DNA from: an uncultured Oscillospiraceae bacterium
Lineage (GTDB): Bacteria; Bacillota; Clostridia; Oscillospirales; Oscillospiraceae
Assembly (NCBI GenBank): GCA_934572465.1
Contig: CAKTLG010000044.1
Span: 1 to 10,589 of the forward strand
Length of the DNA: 10,589 nt
Direction of reading: 5' to 3'
Shown in pieces: positions 1-7,002 of the stretch. Under the pieces are notes generated by a model. It was given only the letters and a program-made list of their open reading frames with translations, ran no database searches and was not told where the DNA came from. The position numbers and the translations under genes were made by a program. How positions within the stretch are numbered: position 1 is the first letter of the stretch; each line of letters begins with the position of its first letter.

Positions 1-299
1 CCGAGGCCCTTGACGATGCCGACCGAGCCGTTCTTGTTGTCCTCGGGATTGTAGAGGCTGTTGAGGGGGCACCAGGTACCCTCGTCGACCAGCTCCATGA
101 TGCGCTGCATCGCCGTCCACTGGCCGGACTCGTTCAGGGACTCGGTGCTGCGGCCGGCTTCCAGCGCGGCCTCGCGGATCTCGTGGATCTCCTGCTCCAC
201 CTGCTGGATCTCGGCGGCGTTGTCCTCGTTGAACGAGGCGAGCTCCTTACCGATGACCGGCATGGTCTGGAAATAAGAGGGCATGGAATATTCGCTCAT
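1..299 (-). CDS. gcdA: Glutaconyl-CoA decarboxylase alpha subunit (carboxyltransferase), N-terminal part
   Basis: Only the first 99 codons lie in the window; the gene runs off the left edge. The reverse strand reads MSEYSMPSYFQTMPVIGKEL at the start and later contains WCPLNSLYNPEDNKNGS and GIVKGLG, which I recognise as the N-terminus of the GcdA carboxyltransferase of Acidaminococcus-type glutamate fermenters. In the family, this subunit takes the carboxyl group off glutaconyl-CoA and passes it to biotin on the carrier subunit; the membrane-bound beta subunit then couples decarboxylation to sodium export. The ATG at 299 has an AAGGAG site at 308-313, 8 nt upstream. It follows gctB by 32 nt on the same strand, matching the known order gctA-gctB-gcdA. 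The main alternative is another acyl-CoA carboxyltransferase of the same fold, which the context makes unlikely. Confidence 0.9.
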   Translation of the reverse strand, partial: MSEYSMPSYFQTMPVIGKELASFNEDNAAEIQQVEQEIHEIREAALEAGRSTESLNESGQWTAMQRIMELVDEGTWCPLNSLYNPEDNKNGSVGIVKGL

Positions 300-331
300 A
301 TATGTTTCTCCTTCTTATTGAAATAACAAAA

Positions 332-1138
332 TTACTTTTCCTTTGGGACCTTGATGAACGCCTGACCGGGGTCGATCTCCTCGCGGATGAGGCGGATGAT
401 CTCGGGGTCGGGGCCTTCCATCAGCTCGGCGCGGGAAACGTCGATCTCGAAGCCGGTGTTTTCCTGCACCATTTCGGGAGAGGAGAACGGATAATAGTAG
501 GCGAGGTACATGCGCTTGGTCTGCTCGTCAAACTTCATGATGCCGAGGTCGGTGACGACCATCTGCGGGCCGCGGTTGCCGGGAAGGCCCGCGCGCTCAC
601 GGCCGCCGGGGCCGTCCATCCAGCCGCAGGAGGTGATGTAGTCGACATGATCCATGAAGCGGCGCTTCTGGTGCTGCATCATGATGATGGTGTTGCAGTA
701 GGTGGCGATGCCGTTCGCGCCGCCGGAGCCGGTGAAGCGCGTGGTGGGCTGCAGATAGTCGCCCTTGCCGAAGATGCACGTGGAGTTCACGTTGCCGTAG
801 GGGTCGATCTGCGCGCCGCCGATGAAGGCGACGAGACGGTCCTCGTCGTGCAGCCACTCGTTGGCCTCGAAGCCGACGAAGCGGATGTTGGGCCACTGCA
901 CGGCGCAGTGCGCCATGAAGCGGTTATCGCCGACGGAGCGGGGGACCTCAACGGGGTCGCAGTCCATCAGGCCCGACTCGACGATGGGGTGGCAGCTGGG
1001 GCAGACCGCGCGCTTGGCGAGCGACGCGCCGATCAGCGGAAGGCCCGTGCCGACGATGACGATCTGATTTTCCTTGATGCTCTTTGCGATGGCGTAAGCC
1101 TGCATTTCCTGCTTGGTATATTTCGTATAATCAGCCAT
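332..1138 (-). CDS. gctB: Glutaconate CoA-transferase subunit B
   Basis: This 268-residue protein is the beta subunit of glutaconate CoA-transferase, which moves CoA from acetyl-CoA or glutaconyl-CoA to (R)-2-hydroxyglutarate in the cytoplasm. The family enzyme uses a glutamate at position 54 of subunit B as the covalent CoA carrier; here Glu54 sits in PIVESGLMDCDPVEVPRS, at exactly that position. Other family blocks are FIGGAQIDPYGNVNST (about 105-120), RFTGSGGANGIATY (about 134-147), GPGGRERAGLPGNRGPQ (about 177-193) and the C-terminal REEIDPGQAFIKVP. The length fits the family (about 266 residues). A three-residue FGK stretch after NSTCI appears extra relative to the Acidaminococcus enzyme. 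The AGGGAGG site at 1148-1154 overlaps the stop codon of gctA, 9 nt before the ATG, suggesting translational coupling. Confidence 0.96.
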   Translation of the reverse strand: MADYTKYTKQEMQAYAIAKSIKENQIVIVGTGLPLIGASLAKRAVCPSCHPIVESGLMDCDPVEVPRSVGDNRFMAHCAVQWPNIRFVGFEANEWLHDEDRLVAFIGGAQIDPYGNVNSTCIFGKGDYLQPTTRFTGSGGANGIATYCNTIIMMQHQKRRFMDHVDYITSCGWMDGPGGRERAGLPGNRGPQMVVTDLGIMKFDEQTKRMYLAYYYPFSSPEMVQENTGFEIDVSRAELMEGPDPEIIRLIREEIDPGQAFIKVPKEK

Positions 1139-1153
1139 TTTCCTTTTCCTCCC

Positions 1154-2251
1154 TTAGTGTGTGGTGGAATAGCCGAGGTGCGGCTCGTTCTTCAGGCGCA
1201 TCAGGCGGCTGCCGCCGATCTTGTCGAGCAGCGCGGCCTGGTCGGCGCAGCTGTAGACCCACTTTTCAAGGTAATCCTCGAACGTCTCGGGGATGAGCGT
1301 GCCCTCCACGGCGGCCTTGGCGGCCTTGGCCGCGACCTCGGCGGCGGCGATGAGCTTTTCGTCGGCGGGCGCTTTTTCAAGGCTCTTGGCGGCCTTGGCG
1401 GCGGCCTTGGCCAGCTGCTCGATCGCGTCGGCCTTGTCCTGATACTTCGAGGCCTTGTCGTATTCCTTCAGCGCCGCGTCGTCGTCGTCATAGTAGTCGT
1501 AGCACTGGGCGGGCCATGCGCCGTAGGGCGCCTTGACGACCGCCTGCACGCACTCGCCGAAGATGCGGGTCTTGGTGGGATCGCGGCGGATGTACTCGTT
1601 GGAGACGATCTCCTCGCACGTCACGATGGTCTTGCGCGCGGCGACGGCGATGTCGATATCGTGGAACTCATCGCCCATGATGATGCAGGTGCCGTCCGGC
1701 GATGCCTGCTGGACATGGATGAGCGCGGTGTCGATCTTGGGAACGGGAACGGCGACGACCTTCTGCCCCGGGACCATGGGATTCTCGATCTCGACGCACT
1801 TGAGGTCCTCGATCTTGGGCATGGTCTTGCGCTTTTCCTCGCTGATGCCCCAGAACTTCATCAGGCCGCTGCCCTGCATCAGACGCACCGGCAGGAACGG
1901 AAGGCCGAGAGAAGACGCATGCAGCATGAGCATCAGCACATCCTGAGAATAATCCTCATAGGTGAGCTTGCCCTGCTCGATGAACGCGCGGAAGCGGCGG
2001 GAAACGTTGGTGTAGCCGGAGTTTGCGGTGTAGCAGTTGATGTACGCCGCCACGCGGCCCTCGCCGATGAGCATGTCGACCTCGCCGCCGCCGGGGCCGG
2101 CGTAAACGATGAAGTCCTTCTGGCCCTGACGCAGAATCTCGGAGACCGCCGCATAGGGCTTGCGGTTGGTGGTGAAGCCGCCGGTAGCGAGTACGTCGCC
2201 GTTTTCGACGTACTTGGCAACGGCATCGTGCAGTGACATGACCTTATTCAA
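1154..2251 (-). CDS. gctA: Glutaconate CoA-transferase subunit A, with an extra Ala/Lys-rich segment
   Basis: This 365-residue protein is the alpha subunit that pairs with GctB. Recognisable blocks are GGFTTNRKPYAAVSEILRQG (24-43), AYINCYTANSGYTNVSRRFR (69-88), SLGLPFLPVRLMQGSGL (114-130), VVAVPVPKIDTALIHVQQAS (165-184) and IVTCEEIVSNEYIRRDPTK (209-227). The Acidaminococcus protein is about 320 residues; the excess here lies at about 272-320, an Ala/Lys/Glu-rich stretch including QLAKAAAKAAKS and AAAEVAAKAAKAAVEG, placed between EYDKASK and the conserved EKWV. The start is TTG at 2251: the resulting MNKVMSLHDAVAKYV aligns end to end with the known family N-terminus, and AGGGAGGG at 2259-2266 is 7 nt away. 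The internal ATG at 2239 would be 19 nt from that site. It is the first gene of the gctA-gctB-gcdA operon. Family and function are sure; the role of the insertion is unknown. Confidence 0.95.
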   Translation of the reverse strand: MNKVMSLHDAVAKYVENGDVLATGGFTTNRKPYAAVSEILRQGQKDFIVYAGPGGGEVDMLIGEGRVAAYINCYTANSGYTNVSRRFRAFIEQGKLTYEDYSQDVLMLMLHASSLGLPFLPVRLMQGSGLMKFWGISEEKRKTMPKIEDLKCVEIENPMVPGQKVVAVPVPKIDTALIHVQQASPDGTCIIMGDEFHDIDIAVAARKTIVTCEEIVSNEYIRRDPTKTRIFGECVQAVVKAPYGAWPAQCYDYYDDDDAALKEYDKASKYQDKADAIEQLAKAAAKAAKSLEKAPADEKLIAAAEVAAKAAKAAVEGTLIPETFEDYLEKWVYSCADQAALLDKIGGSRLMRLKNEPHLGYSTTH

Positions 2252-2258
2252 GATAAAA

Positions 2259-2266
2259 CCCTCCCT
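2259..2266 (-). promoter_or_regulatory. Shine-Dalgarno site that selects a TTG start for gctA
   Basis: AGGGAGGG lies 7 nt before TTG at 2251 and 19 nt before the next in-frame ATG at 2239. The TTG start also restores the family N-terminus, so it is preferred. Confidence 0.8.
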
Positions 2267-2359
2267 GAATTTTGATGATCGTATGTATCGCCAAAGAGCA
2301 TTCCTTGCATGGTTTCCTTCAAAAACCGATAAAAGATGCTCATACAGGCTTCATTTTAG

Positions 2360-2388
2360 ATTATAGTGGAATTCCGGCGCAAAAGCAA
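2360..2388 (-). promoter_or_regulatory. Promoter of the gctA-gctB-gcdA operon
   Basis: On the minus strand a perfect TATAAT (2360-2365) lies 17 bp from TTGCTT (2383-2388). The -35 box is weak (3 of 6), but an A/T-rich stretch just upstream (about 2411-2442) could act as an UP element. The predicted start near 2353 gives a leader of about 100 nt before gctA. The weak -35 box would suit an activated promoter. No obvious terminator-antiterminator pair is visible in the leader. Confidence 0.7.
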
Positions 2389-2476
2389 TGGAAATCGCCT
2401 TGATGTCCGCTAAAAAACTGAACAAATTTTTCTTGCCTTTTTTGTCGCTTCCGTGTAGGTGCCGCCGGACGCTTCA

Positions 2477-2495
2477 AAAAAGCGCCGCGCTTTTT
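2477..2495 (-). terminator. Weak terminator-like hairpin downstream of lysR
   Basis: The sequence is AAAAAGCG, loop CCG, CGCTTTTT. On the minus strand the stem ends in six T, about 155 nt after the lysR stop and upstream of the gctA promoter. Only three G-C pairs hold the stem, and the A/T runs pair with each other, so it may be weak. It reads almost the same on the plus strand. Confidence 0.3.
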
Positions 2496-2585
2496 GCAAG
2501 ATTTCCTGCAATTCGATCCATGCCGCCGAGGCCGCGCTCCGGCGCGGCGGCGAAGCTGTCCGTCCCGCAGGGATGCTTCAGACAG

Positions 2586-2629
2586 CAGGGCTCCGGCGCT
2601 GAGCAGCGCCGGAGCCCTGTTCCGTTTTT
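2586..2629 (+). terminator. Strong hairpin with T-run on the plus strand, next to the 3' end of lysR
   Basis: A perfect 15-bp stem (CAGGGCTCCGGCGCT at 2586-2600, its complement at 2605-2619, loop GAGC) is followed on the plus strand by TTCCGTTTTT. On the minus strand, the direction of lysR, no T-run follows the stem. As a structure near a stop codon it could still protect or end the lysR mRNA, but its intrinsic-terminator shape faces the plus strand, where no gene precedes it. Confidence 0.5.
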
Positions 2630-2648
2630 CCTTTTCCGCGCCGCGCGC

Positions 2649-3557
2649 TCACGTCCGCGCGGCGATGTGCGCCGGCTCCTGCGGCAGCTCGCGGAGAAAA
2701 TCGAGCACGCAGTCGCGCAGGCGGAGCAGCTCCTGCGGCGTATTCCTGCGCAGGAGCATCCCCATGCCGAGCTCCCGCCCCGCCTGCGGGCTGACGGGCA
2801 GCGCCTGCACGCCGTGCGTCCTGCCGCGGATCATGATCTCGGTCATCATCGTCACGCCGAGGCCCTTGCTCACCATGCGGATCACCGTTTCGTCGTCCAC
2901 GTAGCACGGGCGGATGTTCGGCCTGACCCTGTTGGCGTTCAGCACCGCGTTCACGTCGATGTCGAATTTCCCGTAGGGCATCAGGAACTCCTTCCCTTCA
3001 AACTCCTCCACGGGAAAGCTCTCTCTGCCGCGGACGGGATAATCCTCCGGCAGAATGGCGTACATCAGATCGCGCCCCAGCGGCGTCCAGTCGCAGGTGA
3101 TGCGGTTCTGCCGCGCGGCAAAGATAACGTCCGTGCGCCCGCTCTCGAGCAGCTCGAACGGCTCGATCGCATGGTCGACCATGCGCAGATCCACGTCCGT
3201 GTCCGGACAGACGCGCCGGAAGCGGTAGAGGATCTCCGGCATCCAGTGCATGGCGATGCTCGCGTAGGCGGCGATGCGGATCGTCTCGACCTTTTTCTCG
3301 GTGATGGCGGCGATCTGGTTCTCCAGCTTGGCCGTGGCGCTCAGATACTCGCGGATGGCCGGCAGCAGCGCCTCGCCCTCCTCCGTCAGCGATACGCCGC
3401 TGTGGTCGCGCCGGATGAGCGCCAGCCCCAGCTCCCGCTCCAGGCCGTTGATAAGGTGCGTCAGCCCCGACTGCGTGTAGCCCACCACCTCCGACGCCTT
3501 GGAAAAGCTGCCAAGGCTCACCGCCGTCATCAATATCTCAAGCTTTTTACTGTCCAT
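2649..3557 (-). CDS. LysR-family transcriptional regulator
   Basis: The 302-residue protein has the usual LysR length and layout. A winged helix-turn-helix covers about residues 1-60 (SFSKASEVVGYTQSGLTHL, then INGLERELGLALIRRD), followed by a linker helix and a two-lobed effector-binding domain from about 85 to 295 (TIRIAAYASIAMHWMPEIL; SGRTDVIFAARQN; KGLGVTMMTEIM). The ATG at 3557 is chosen because GGGAGG at 3566-3571 lies 8 nt upstream; the longer TTG start at 3575 would place that site inside the gene. It is divergent from the brnQ-type carrier, so by the usual LysR arrangement it probably controls that gene and itself. It also lies upstream of the gct operon on the same strand. The ligand is unknown; an amino acid or fermentation intermediate is a guess from context. 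Confidence 0.93.
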   Translation of the reverse strand: MDSKKLEILMTAVSLGSFSKASEVVGYTQSGLTHLINGLERELGLALIRRDHSGVSLTEEGEALLPAIREYLSATAKLENQIAAITEKKVETIRIAAYASIAMHWMPEILYRFRRVCPDTDVDLRMVDHAIEPFELLESGRTDVIFAARQNRITCDWTPLGRDLMYAILPEDYPVRGRESFPVEEFEGKEFLMPYGKFDIDVNAVLNANRVRPNIRPCYVDDETVIRMVSKGLGVTMMTEIMIRGRTHGVQALPVSPQAGRELGMGMLLRRNTPQELLRLRDCVLDFLRELPQEPAHIAART

Positions 3558-3565
3558 GGCCGTAT

Positions 3566-3571
3566 CCTCCC
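3566..3571 (-). promoter_or_regulatory. Shine-Dalgarno site that sets the lysR start
   Basis: GGGAGG, 8 nt before ATG 3557. It would be coding sequence if translation began at the upstream TTG (3575), so ATG 3557 is favoured. Confidence 0.75.
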
Positions 3572-3594
3572 GCAAGGGGTATTTTGATTTGTAA

Positions 3595-3607
3595 TATAAC
3601 TATTATA
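3595..3607. promoter_or_regulatory. Candidate LysR-type binding site (T-N11-A dyad)
   Basis: TATAACTATTATA is a 13-bp T-N11-A sequence with perfect 5-bp arms (TATAA-CTA-TTATA). It overlaps the lysR -10 box and lies about 50 bp upstream of the likely brnQ start, as expected for LysR self-control and divergent activation. The overlap with an A/T-rich -10 region makes chance symmetry possible. TATAACT also occurs as a direct repeat at 3595-3601 and 3604-3610. Confidence 0.45.
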
Positions 3608-3629
3608 ACTGCCCGTTTTACTTTTGCAA
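3602..3629 (-). promoter_or_regulatory. lysR promoter
   Basis: Minus strand: TTGCAA (3624-3629), 16-bp spacer, perfect TATAAT (3602-3607). Transcription would start near 3595, about 38 nt before the lysR ATG. Confidence 0.65.
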
Positions 3630-3645
3630 GCCTCTGGTGTAATAT
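3617..3645 (+). promoter_or_regulatory. Possible promoter of the brnQ-type carrier
   Basis: Plus strand: TTTACT (3617-3622), 17-bp spacer, TAATAT (3640-3645). Each box matches the consensus at 4 of 6 positions, so the site is weak and would fit an activated promoter. The predicted start near 3652 leaves a very short leader that begins just before the AAAGGAG site at 3655-3661. Confidence 0.4.
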
Positions 3646-3672
3646 TTCCCGCATAAAGGAGTTGATTTTTCC

Positions 3673-5037
3673 ATGACCGCCAAACGACTGACCCTCCAGC
3701 AGAAGCTGCTCGTCGCCGGAACGCTGTTCGGCATGTTTTTCGGCGCGGGCAACCTGATCTTCCCCGTGCACCTCGGCCAGATGGCAGGACGCAACGTCAC
3801 CGCCGCCATCATCGGCTTCATCATCACCGCCGTCGGCATCCCCATCTTCGGCGTCGCCGCCATCGGCGTAACGCACTCCGACGGCCTGCAGACGCTCTCA
3901 AGCAAGGTCGGCCGCGGCTACGGCGTGTTCTTCACGTGCCTTTTGTATCTGACGATCGGCCCGCTGTTCGCCATTCCCCGCTGCGCGACCGTTTCGTTCA
4001 CCACGGGCGTCGTCCCCATGCTGGGCGCGGAGTCGCCGGAGTGGCTGTACCTGCTCGTTTTCTCCGCGGTCTTCTTCGCCTTCGTGCTCTTCTTCTCGCT
4101 GCGGCCGGGCAGGATCACGCTCTGGATCGGCAAGATCATCAATCCGGTGTTCCTGCTCTTCCTCGCCATCCTGGTCATCGCGGCGCTGCTGTCCCCCGGC
4201 GCCGCCGTCTCCACGGTCGAGCCGGTCGAGGCCTATCGCAGCGACGCCTTCTTCCCCGCGCTCATCGAAGGCTACGGCACGATGGACGCCATCGCGGGTC
4301 TCGCCTTCGGCATCGTGGTCATTGACGTGATCCGCCGCATGGGCGTGAACGACGACGACGCCATCGCGCGGGACGTGCTCTCCTCCGGCGTCTTCACGGG
4401 GCTGCTGATGGCGCTGATCTATGTGGTGACCATCCTTGTCGGCGCGCAGTCGCGCGGGCTTTTCGAGCTGTCGGAAAACGGCGGCATCGCCCTGACGCAG
4501 ATCGCCGGACACTACCTCGGCGGCGTCGGACAGCTCATTCTTGCCGTCACCATCACGTTCGCCTGCCTCAAGACCTCCATCGGCCTTGTCACCGCCTGCG
4601 CCGAGACCTTTGCCAAGATGACGCACGAGCGCGTCTCCTACCGCACGTGGGCGATCGTCTTCACGCTCTTTTCCTTCGCCGTTTCCAACGTCGGGCTGAG
4701 CGCCATCATCAATTACGCCGTGCCGATGCTCATGCTGCTCTATCCCCCCGCCATCGCGCTGATCATCCTCGCCTTCATCGGCCGCTTTTTCGCGCACGAC
4801 CGCGTCGTGTACATCGCAACGATGACCGGCACCTGGGCCGCCGCGATCTTCGACTGCATGAAGACGCTGCCCGCCGCCATGCAGGAGGCGCTGCACCTCG
4901 GCGCGCCCGTCGCCTTCGCGGCCGAATACCTCCCGCTGTTCGATAAGAACCTCGGCTGGCTGCTGCCCGCCGTCATCGGTTTCGCCATCGGCATGGCGAT
5001 CCATCTGAGCCGGAAGAAAGCGCCCGAGCGCGCGTGA
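3673..5037 (+). CDS. brnQ: Branched-chain amino acid carrier (LIVCS family, BrnQ-type)
   Basis: A 454-residue hydrophobic integral membrane protein with about 12 membrane segments. The N-terminal GMFFGAGNLIFPVHLGQMAG (20-39) and central EGYGTMDAIAGLAFGIVVID (199-218) are characteristic of the LIVCS family of sodium- or proton-coupled leucine, isoleucine and valine importers. Length is close to E. coli BrnQ (about 439). The start has AAAGGAG at 3655-3661, 11 nt upstream. It is divergent from the LysR regulator and ends in a strong terminator, so it is a single-gene unit. Next to a glutamate-fermentation operon it may supply amino acids for fermentation. Substrate choice among branched-chain or other aliphatic amino acids cannot be read from sequence. 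Confidence 0.93.
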   Translation: MTAKRLTLQQKLLVAGTLFGMFFGAGNLIFPVHLGQMAGRNVTAAIIGFIITAVGIPIFGVAAIGVTHSDGLQTLSSKVGRGYGVFFTCLLYLTIGPLFAIPRCATVSFTTGVVPMLGAESPEWLYLLVFSAVFFAFVLFFSLRPGRITLWIGKIINPVFLLFLAILVIAALLSPGAAVSTVEPVEAYRSDAFFPALIEGYGTMDAIAGLAFGIVVIDVIRRMGVNDDDAIARDVLSSGVFTGLLMALIYVVTILVGAQSRGLFELSENGGIALTQIAGHYLGGVGQLILAVTITFACLKTSIGLVTACAETFAKMTHERVSYRTWAIVFTLFSFAVSNVGLSAIINYAVPMLMLLYPPAIALIILAFIGRFFAHDRVVYIATMTGTWAAAIFDCMKTLPAAMQEALHLGAPVAFAAEYLPLFDKNLGWLLPAVIGFAIGMAIHLSRKKAPERA

Positions 5038-5052
5038 TCCCGCAGAGCAAGG

Positions 5053-5089
5053 CCGCCCCCTGAGCCGTCAGGCTCAGGGGGCGGTTTTT
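5053..5089 (+). terminator. Intrinsic terminator of brnQ
   Basis: A perfect 14-bp GC-rich stem (CCGCCCCCTGAGCC / GGCTCAGGGGGCGG) with loop GTCA is followed by TTTTT, starting 15 nt after the brnQ stop. On the minus strand, after ade, there is no T-run behind the stem, so it acts mainly for brnQ. Confidence 0.93.
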
Positions 5090-5118
5090 CATATCTTCAT
5101 GTCTGCGCAGCCGGACGC

Positions 5119-6852
5119 TTACACGTAGCGCTGGTGGACAACGTCGAACACGCCGCGCGTGGTGAGACGCAGCGTCGGGATAACGGTCAGCGCCATGAAC
5201 GAGAGCGTCATGAACGGGTCGACCCCGCGCGAGACGCCGAGGGCGAACGCCTGCTCCTTGGCGTTTTCCAGCGCCTCGTTGACCTCGACGAGCGGCGCTT
5301 CGCTCATGATGCCCGCGATCTGGAGCTGCACCTCGCCGAGCACCCTGCCGCCGTCCATCACGACGATGCCGCCGCCAAGCTCGACCACGCGGTTGACCGC
5401 CGCGGCCATGTCCTCCTCGTTCGCGCCGACGACGATGATGTTGTGGCTGTCATGCGAGATGGACGTCGCCACCGCGCCGGACTTGAGGCCGTAGCCCTTG
5501 ATATAGCCGATGCCGATGTGGTGCGTGTTCTTGTGGCGCTCGATGACGGCGATCTTGAGGATGTCGTCCTCGACGCTGATCTTTTCGGCGTAGCCCGCGT
5601 CGGTCGTGACGATCTCGCCGGGGATCATGCCGAGCACCGCGCGCGGGCGGGACTCGATAAAGTCCTCCGCCGTGAGATGCGCGACGTGGAACGTCTCGTG
5701 GGAGCGCCTGACGAGGTGCGGGTCGATCTCGGGCGCTTCAAAGGGCGTGACGGTCTTGCCGTCGAACATCAGTTTGCCCTTCTTGTAGACCTCGAGAATG
5801 TTGAAATCCTCAAAGTTGTCGATCACGACAAAGTCCGCAAGAAAGCCCGGGGCGATCGCGCCGCGGTTGTTGAGCAGGAAGTAGCGCGCGGCATGGTGGC
5901 TGGCGCATTTGACGGCGATGATCGGGTCGACGCCCGCCTTGATGGCGCGGCGCACGATGTAGTCGATATGGCCCTTTTCGAGCAGGTCGTTGGGGTGCTT
6001 GTCGTCGGTGCAGAACATACAGTAGGTGTAGTACTGCGGCGTGAGCAGCGGGAGCAGCGCGTCAAGGTTGCGCGCCGCCGTGCCCTCGCGGATCATGATG
6101 TACTGCCCGCGCTCGAGCTTGGCGAGCGCGTCCTCCACGGTGCTGCATTCGTGGTCGGAATAGACGCCGGCGGCGATGTAGGCATTCAGGTCGTTGCCCG
6201 TGAGGCCGGGGGCGTGGCCGTCGATCTTCTTGTGGTGCGCCTGCGCGGCGACGATCTTTTCGAGCACCTGCTCGTCGGCGTTCGCCACGCCGACATAGTT
6301 CATCATCTCGGCAAGGCCCTCGACGCGGTTGTGCTCGTAGAACGAGTCGATCGCGCGGTAATCGAGCACCGCGCCGGATTCGTCGAGCGGCGTCGCCGGC
6401 ACGCAGGAGGGCAGCATGAAGCGCACGTCGAGCGGCAGCTCCTCGGTGGCCTGCAGCATATACTCGATGCCGTCGGTCCCCATGACGTTGGCGATCTCGT
6501 GCGGGTCGGTGATGACGGTGGTGGTGCCGTGCGGGATGACGGCGTTGGCAAATTCCTTGGGGGAAACGAGCGCGCTCTCAAGGTGGATGTGCGCGTCGAC
6601 AAAGCCGGGCAGCACGAGCTTGCCGCCCATGTCGATCTCCACTTCGCCCTCGTAATGCTCGCCCATGCCCGCGATGAGCCCCTCGGCCACGGCGATGTCG
6701 CCATGACTGAGCTCGTTGCAGAAGACGTTCACATACGTCGCGTTTTTGAGCACGAGGTCGGCCTTCTGCCGGCCCGACGCCACCTCGACGACGTGGAGCT
6801 TCTTATTCAGCTTGCGGTTGATCTTGCCTGCGTAGCTTTCCCGGTATGCCAT
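5119..6852 (-). CDS. ade: Adenine deaminase
   Basis: This 577-residue amidohydrolase is expected to convert adenine to hypoxanthine and ammonia in the cytoplasm. Visible family features, in order: LPGFVDAHIHLESALV (81-96) with metal-binding His88 and His90; PHGTTTVITDPHEIANVMG (107-125); DGHAPGLTG (211-219); SDHECST (232-238); IREGTAARNL (254-263); CTDDKHPNDL (281-290); RGAIAPGFLADFVVID (330-345); and the C-terminal GVDPFMTLSFMALTVIPTL that distinguishes adenine deaminases from other amidohydrolases. Length fits the family (about 570-600). The ATG has AAGGAGGA at 6859-6866, 6 nt upstream. An APRT-like gene lies upstream on the same strand but behind a terminator. I see no purine-riboswitch core in the leader. 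Confidence 0.96.
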   Translation of the reverse strand: MAYRESYAGKINRKLNKKLHVVEVASGRQKADLVLKNATYVNVFCNELSHGDIAVAEGLIAGMGEHYEGEVEIDMGGKLVLPGFVDAHIHLESALVSPKEFANAVIPHGTTTVITDPHEIANVMGTDGIEYMLQATEELPLDVRFMLPSCVPATPLDESGAVLDYRAIDSFYEHNRVEGLAEMMNYVGVANADEQVLEKIVAAQAHHKKIDGHAPGLTGNDLNAYIAAGVYSDHECSTVEDALAKLERGQYIMIREGTAARNLDALLPLLTPQYYTYCMFCTDDKHPNDLLEKGHIDYIVRRAIKAGVDPIIAVKCASHHAARYFLLNNRGAIAPGFLADFVVIDNFEDFNILEVYKKGKLMFDGKTVTPFEAPEIDPHLVRRSHETFHVAHLTAEDFIESRPRAVLGMIPGEIVTTDAGYAEKISVEDDILKIAVIERHKNTHHIGIGYIKGYGLKSGAVATSISHDSHNIIVVGANEEDMAAAVNRVVELGGGIVVMDGGRVLGEVQLQIAGIMSEAPLVEVNEALENAKEQAFALGVSRGVDPFMTLSFMALTVIPTLRLTTRGVFDVVHQRYV

Positions 6853-6931
6853 GCGTGTTCCTCCTTATGCAGTCTTTCCCTCTGTGTCTCTTCCGTGCGC
6901 CGCCGTGCGGGGCGGCAGGGGTATTTTTCTA

Positions 6932-6960
6932 AGAGTACTACGATTCCCCGCGATTGTCGA
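6932..6960 (-). promoter_or_regulatory. Possible ade promoter
   Basis: Minus strand: TCGACA (6955-6960, 5 of 6), 17-bp spacer, TACTCT (6932-6937, 3 of 6). The -10 box is poor, but this is the best pair seen between the upstream terminator and ade. The leader would be about 70 nt and includes a 6-bp GCCGCC/GGCGGC hairpin at 6899-6916. Confidence 0.35.
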
Positions 6961-6983
6961 GCAGAAATCGCGGTGGGATTTTT
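6943..6983 (+). terminator. Terminator-like hairpin facing the plus strand, upstream of ade
   Basis: Left arm 6943-6955 pairs with 6966-6979 (13 bp including one G-T pair, with a single bulged T at 6974), followed on the plus strand by a T-run. No plus-strand gene precedes it; both flanking genes are on the minus strand. On the minus strand there is no T-run after the stem, and the stem overlaps the likely ade -35 region. Confidence 0.4.
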
Positions 6984-7002
6984 GTGCGATTTGCCAATAA
7001 GA

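Larger units (their letters stand above)
2252..2648. other. Intergenic region between lysR and gctA
   Basis: These 397 nt contain no credible gene. They hold the gctA promoter and leader (2252-2388), a weak two-way terminator-like hairpin (2477-2495), a GC-rich 7-bp hairpin (2531-2548, loop tccg) and a perfect 15-bp hairpin just after lysR (2586-2619). An open frame crosses the region on the plus strand, but it has low-complexity Arg/Pro/Ala composition and continues antisense to lysR, so it is rejected. Confidence 0.6.

Noticed and set aside
302..2236. A 644-codon open frame on the plus strand
   Set aside because: It is antisense to gctA and gctB, which are clear homologues; its composition (runs of Asp, Val, Ala, Gly, His) is what high-GC antisense frames give.
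2388..3587. A plus-strand frame that begins upstream of and continues across lysR
   Set aside because: It is Arg/Pro-rich low-complexity sequence, antisense to lysR over most of its length, with no family signal.
3898..5004. A 368-codon open frame on the minus strand
   Set aside because: It is antisense to brnQ, is low-complexity and highly charged, and has no ribosome-binding site I can support.
6853..7002. Purine riboswitch upstream of ade
   Set aside because: I looked for the conserved three-way-junction core and paired loops and did not see them; only simple hairpins are present.
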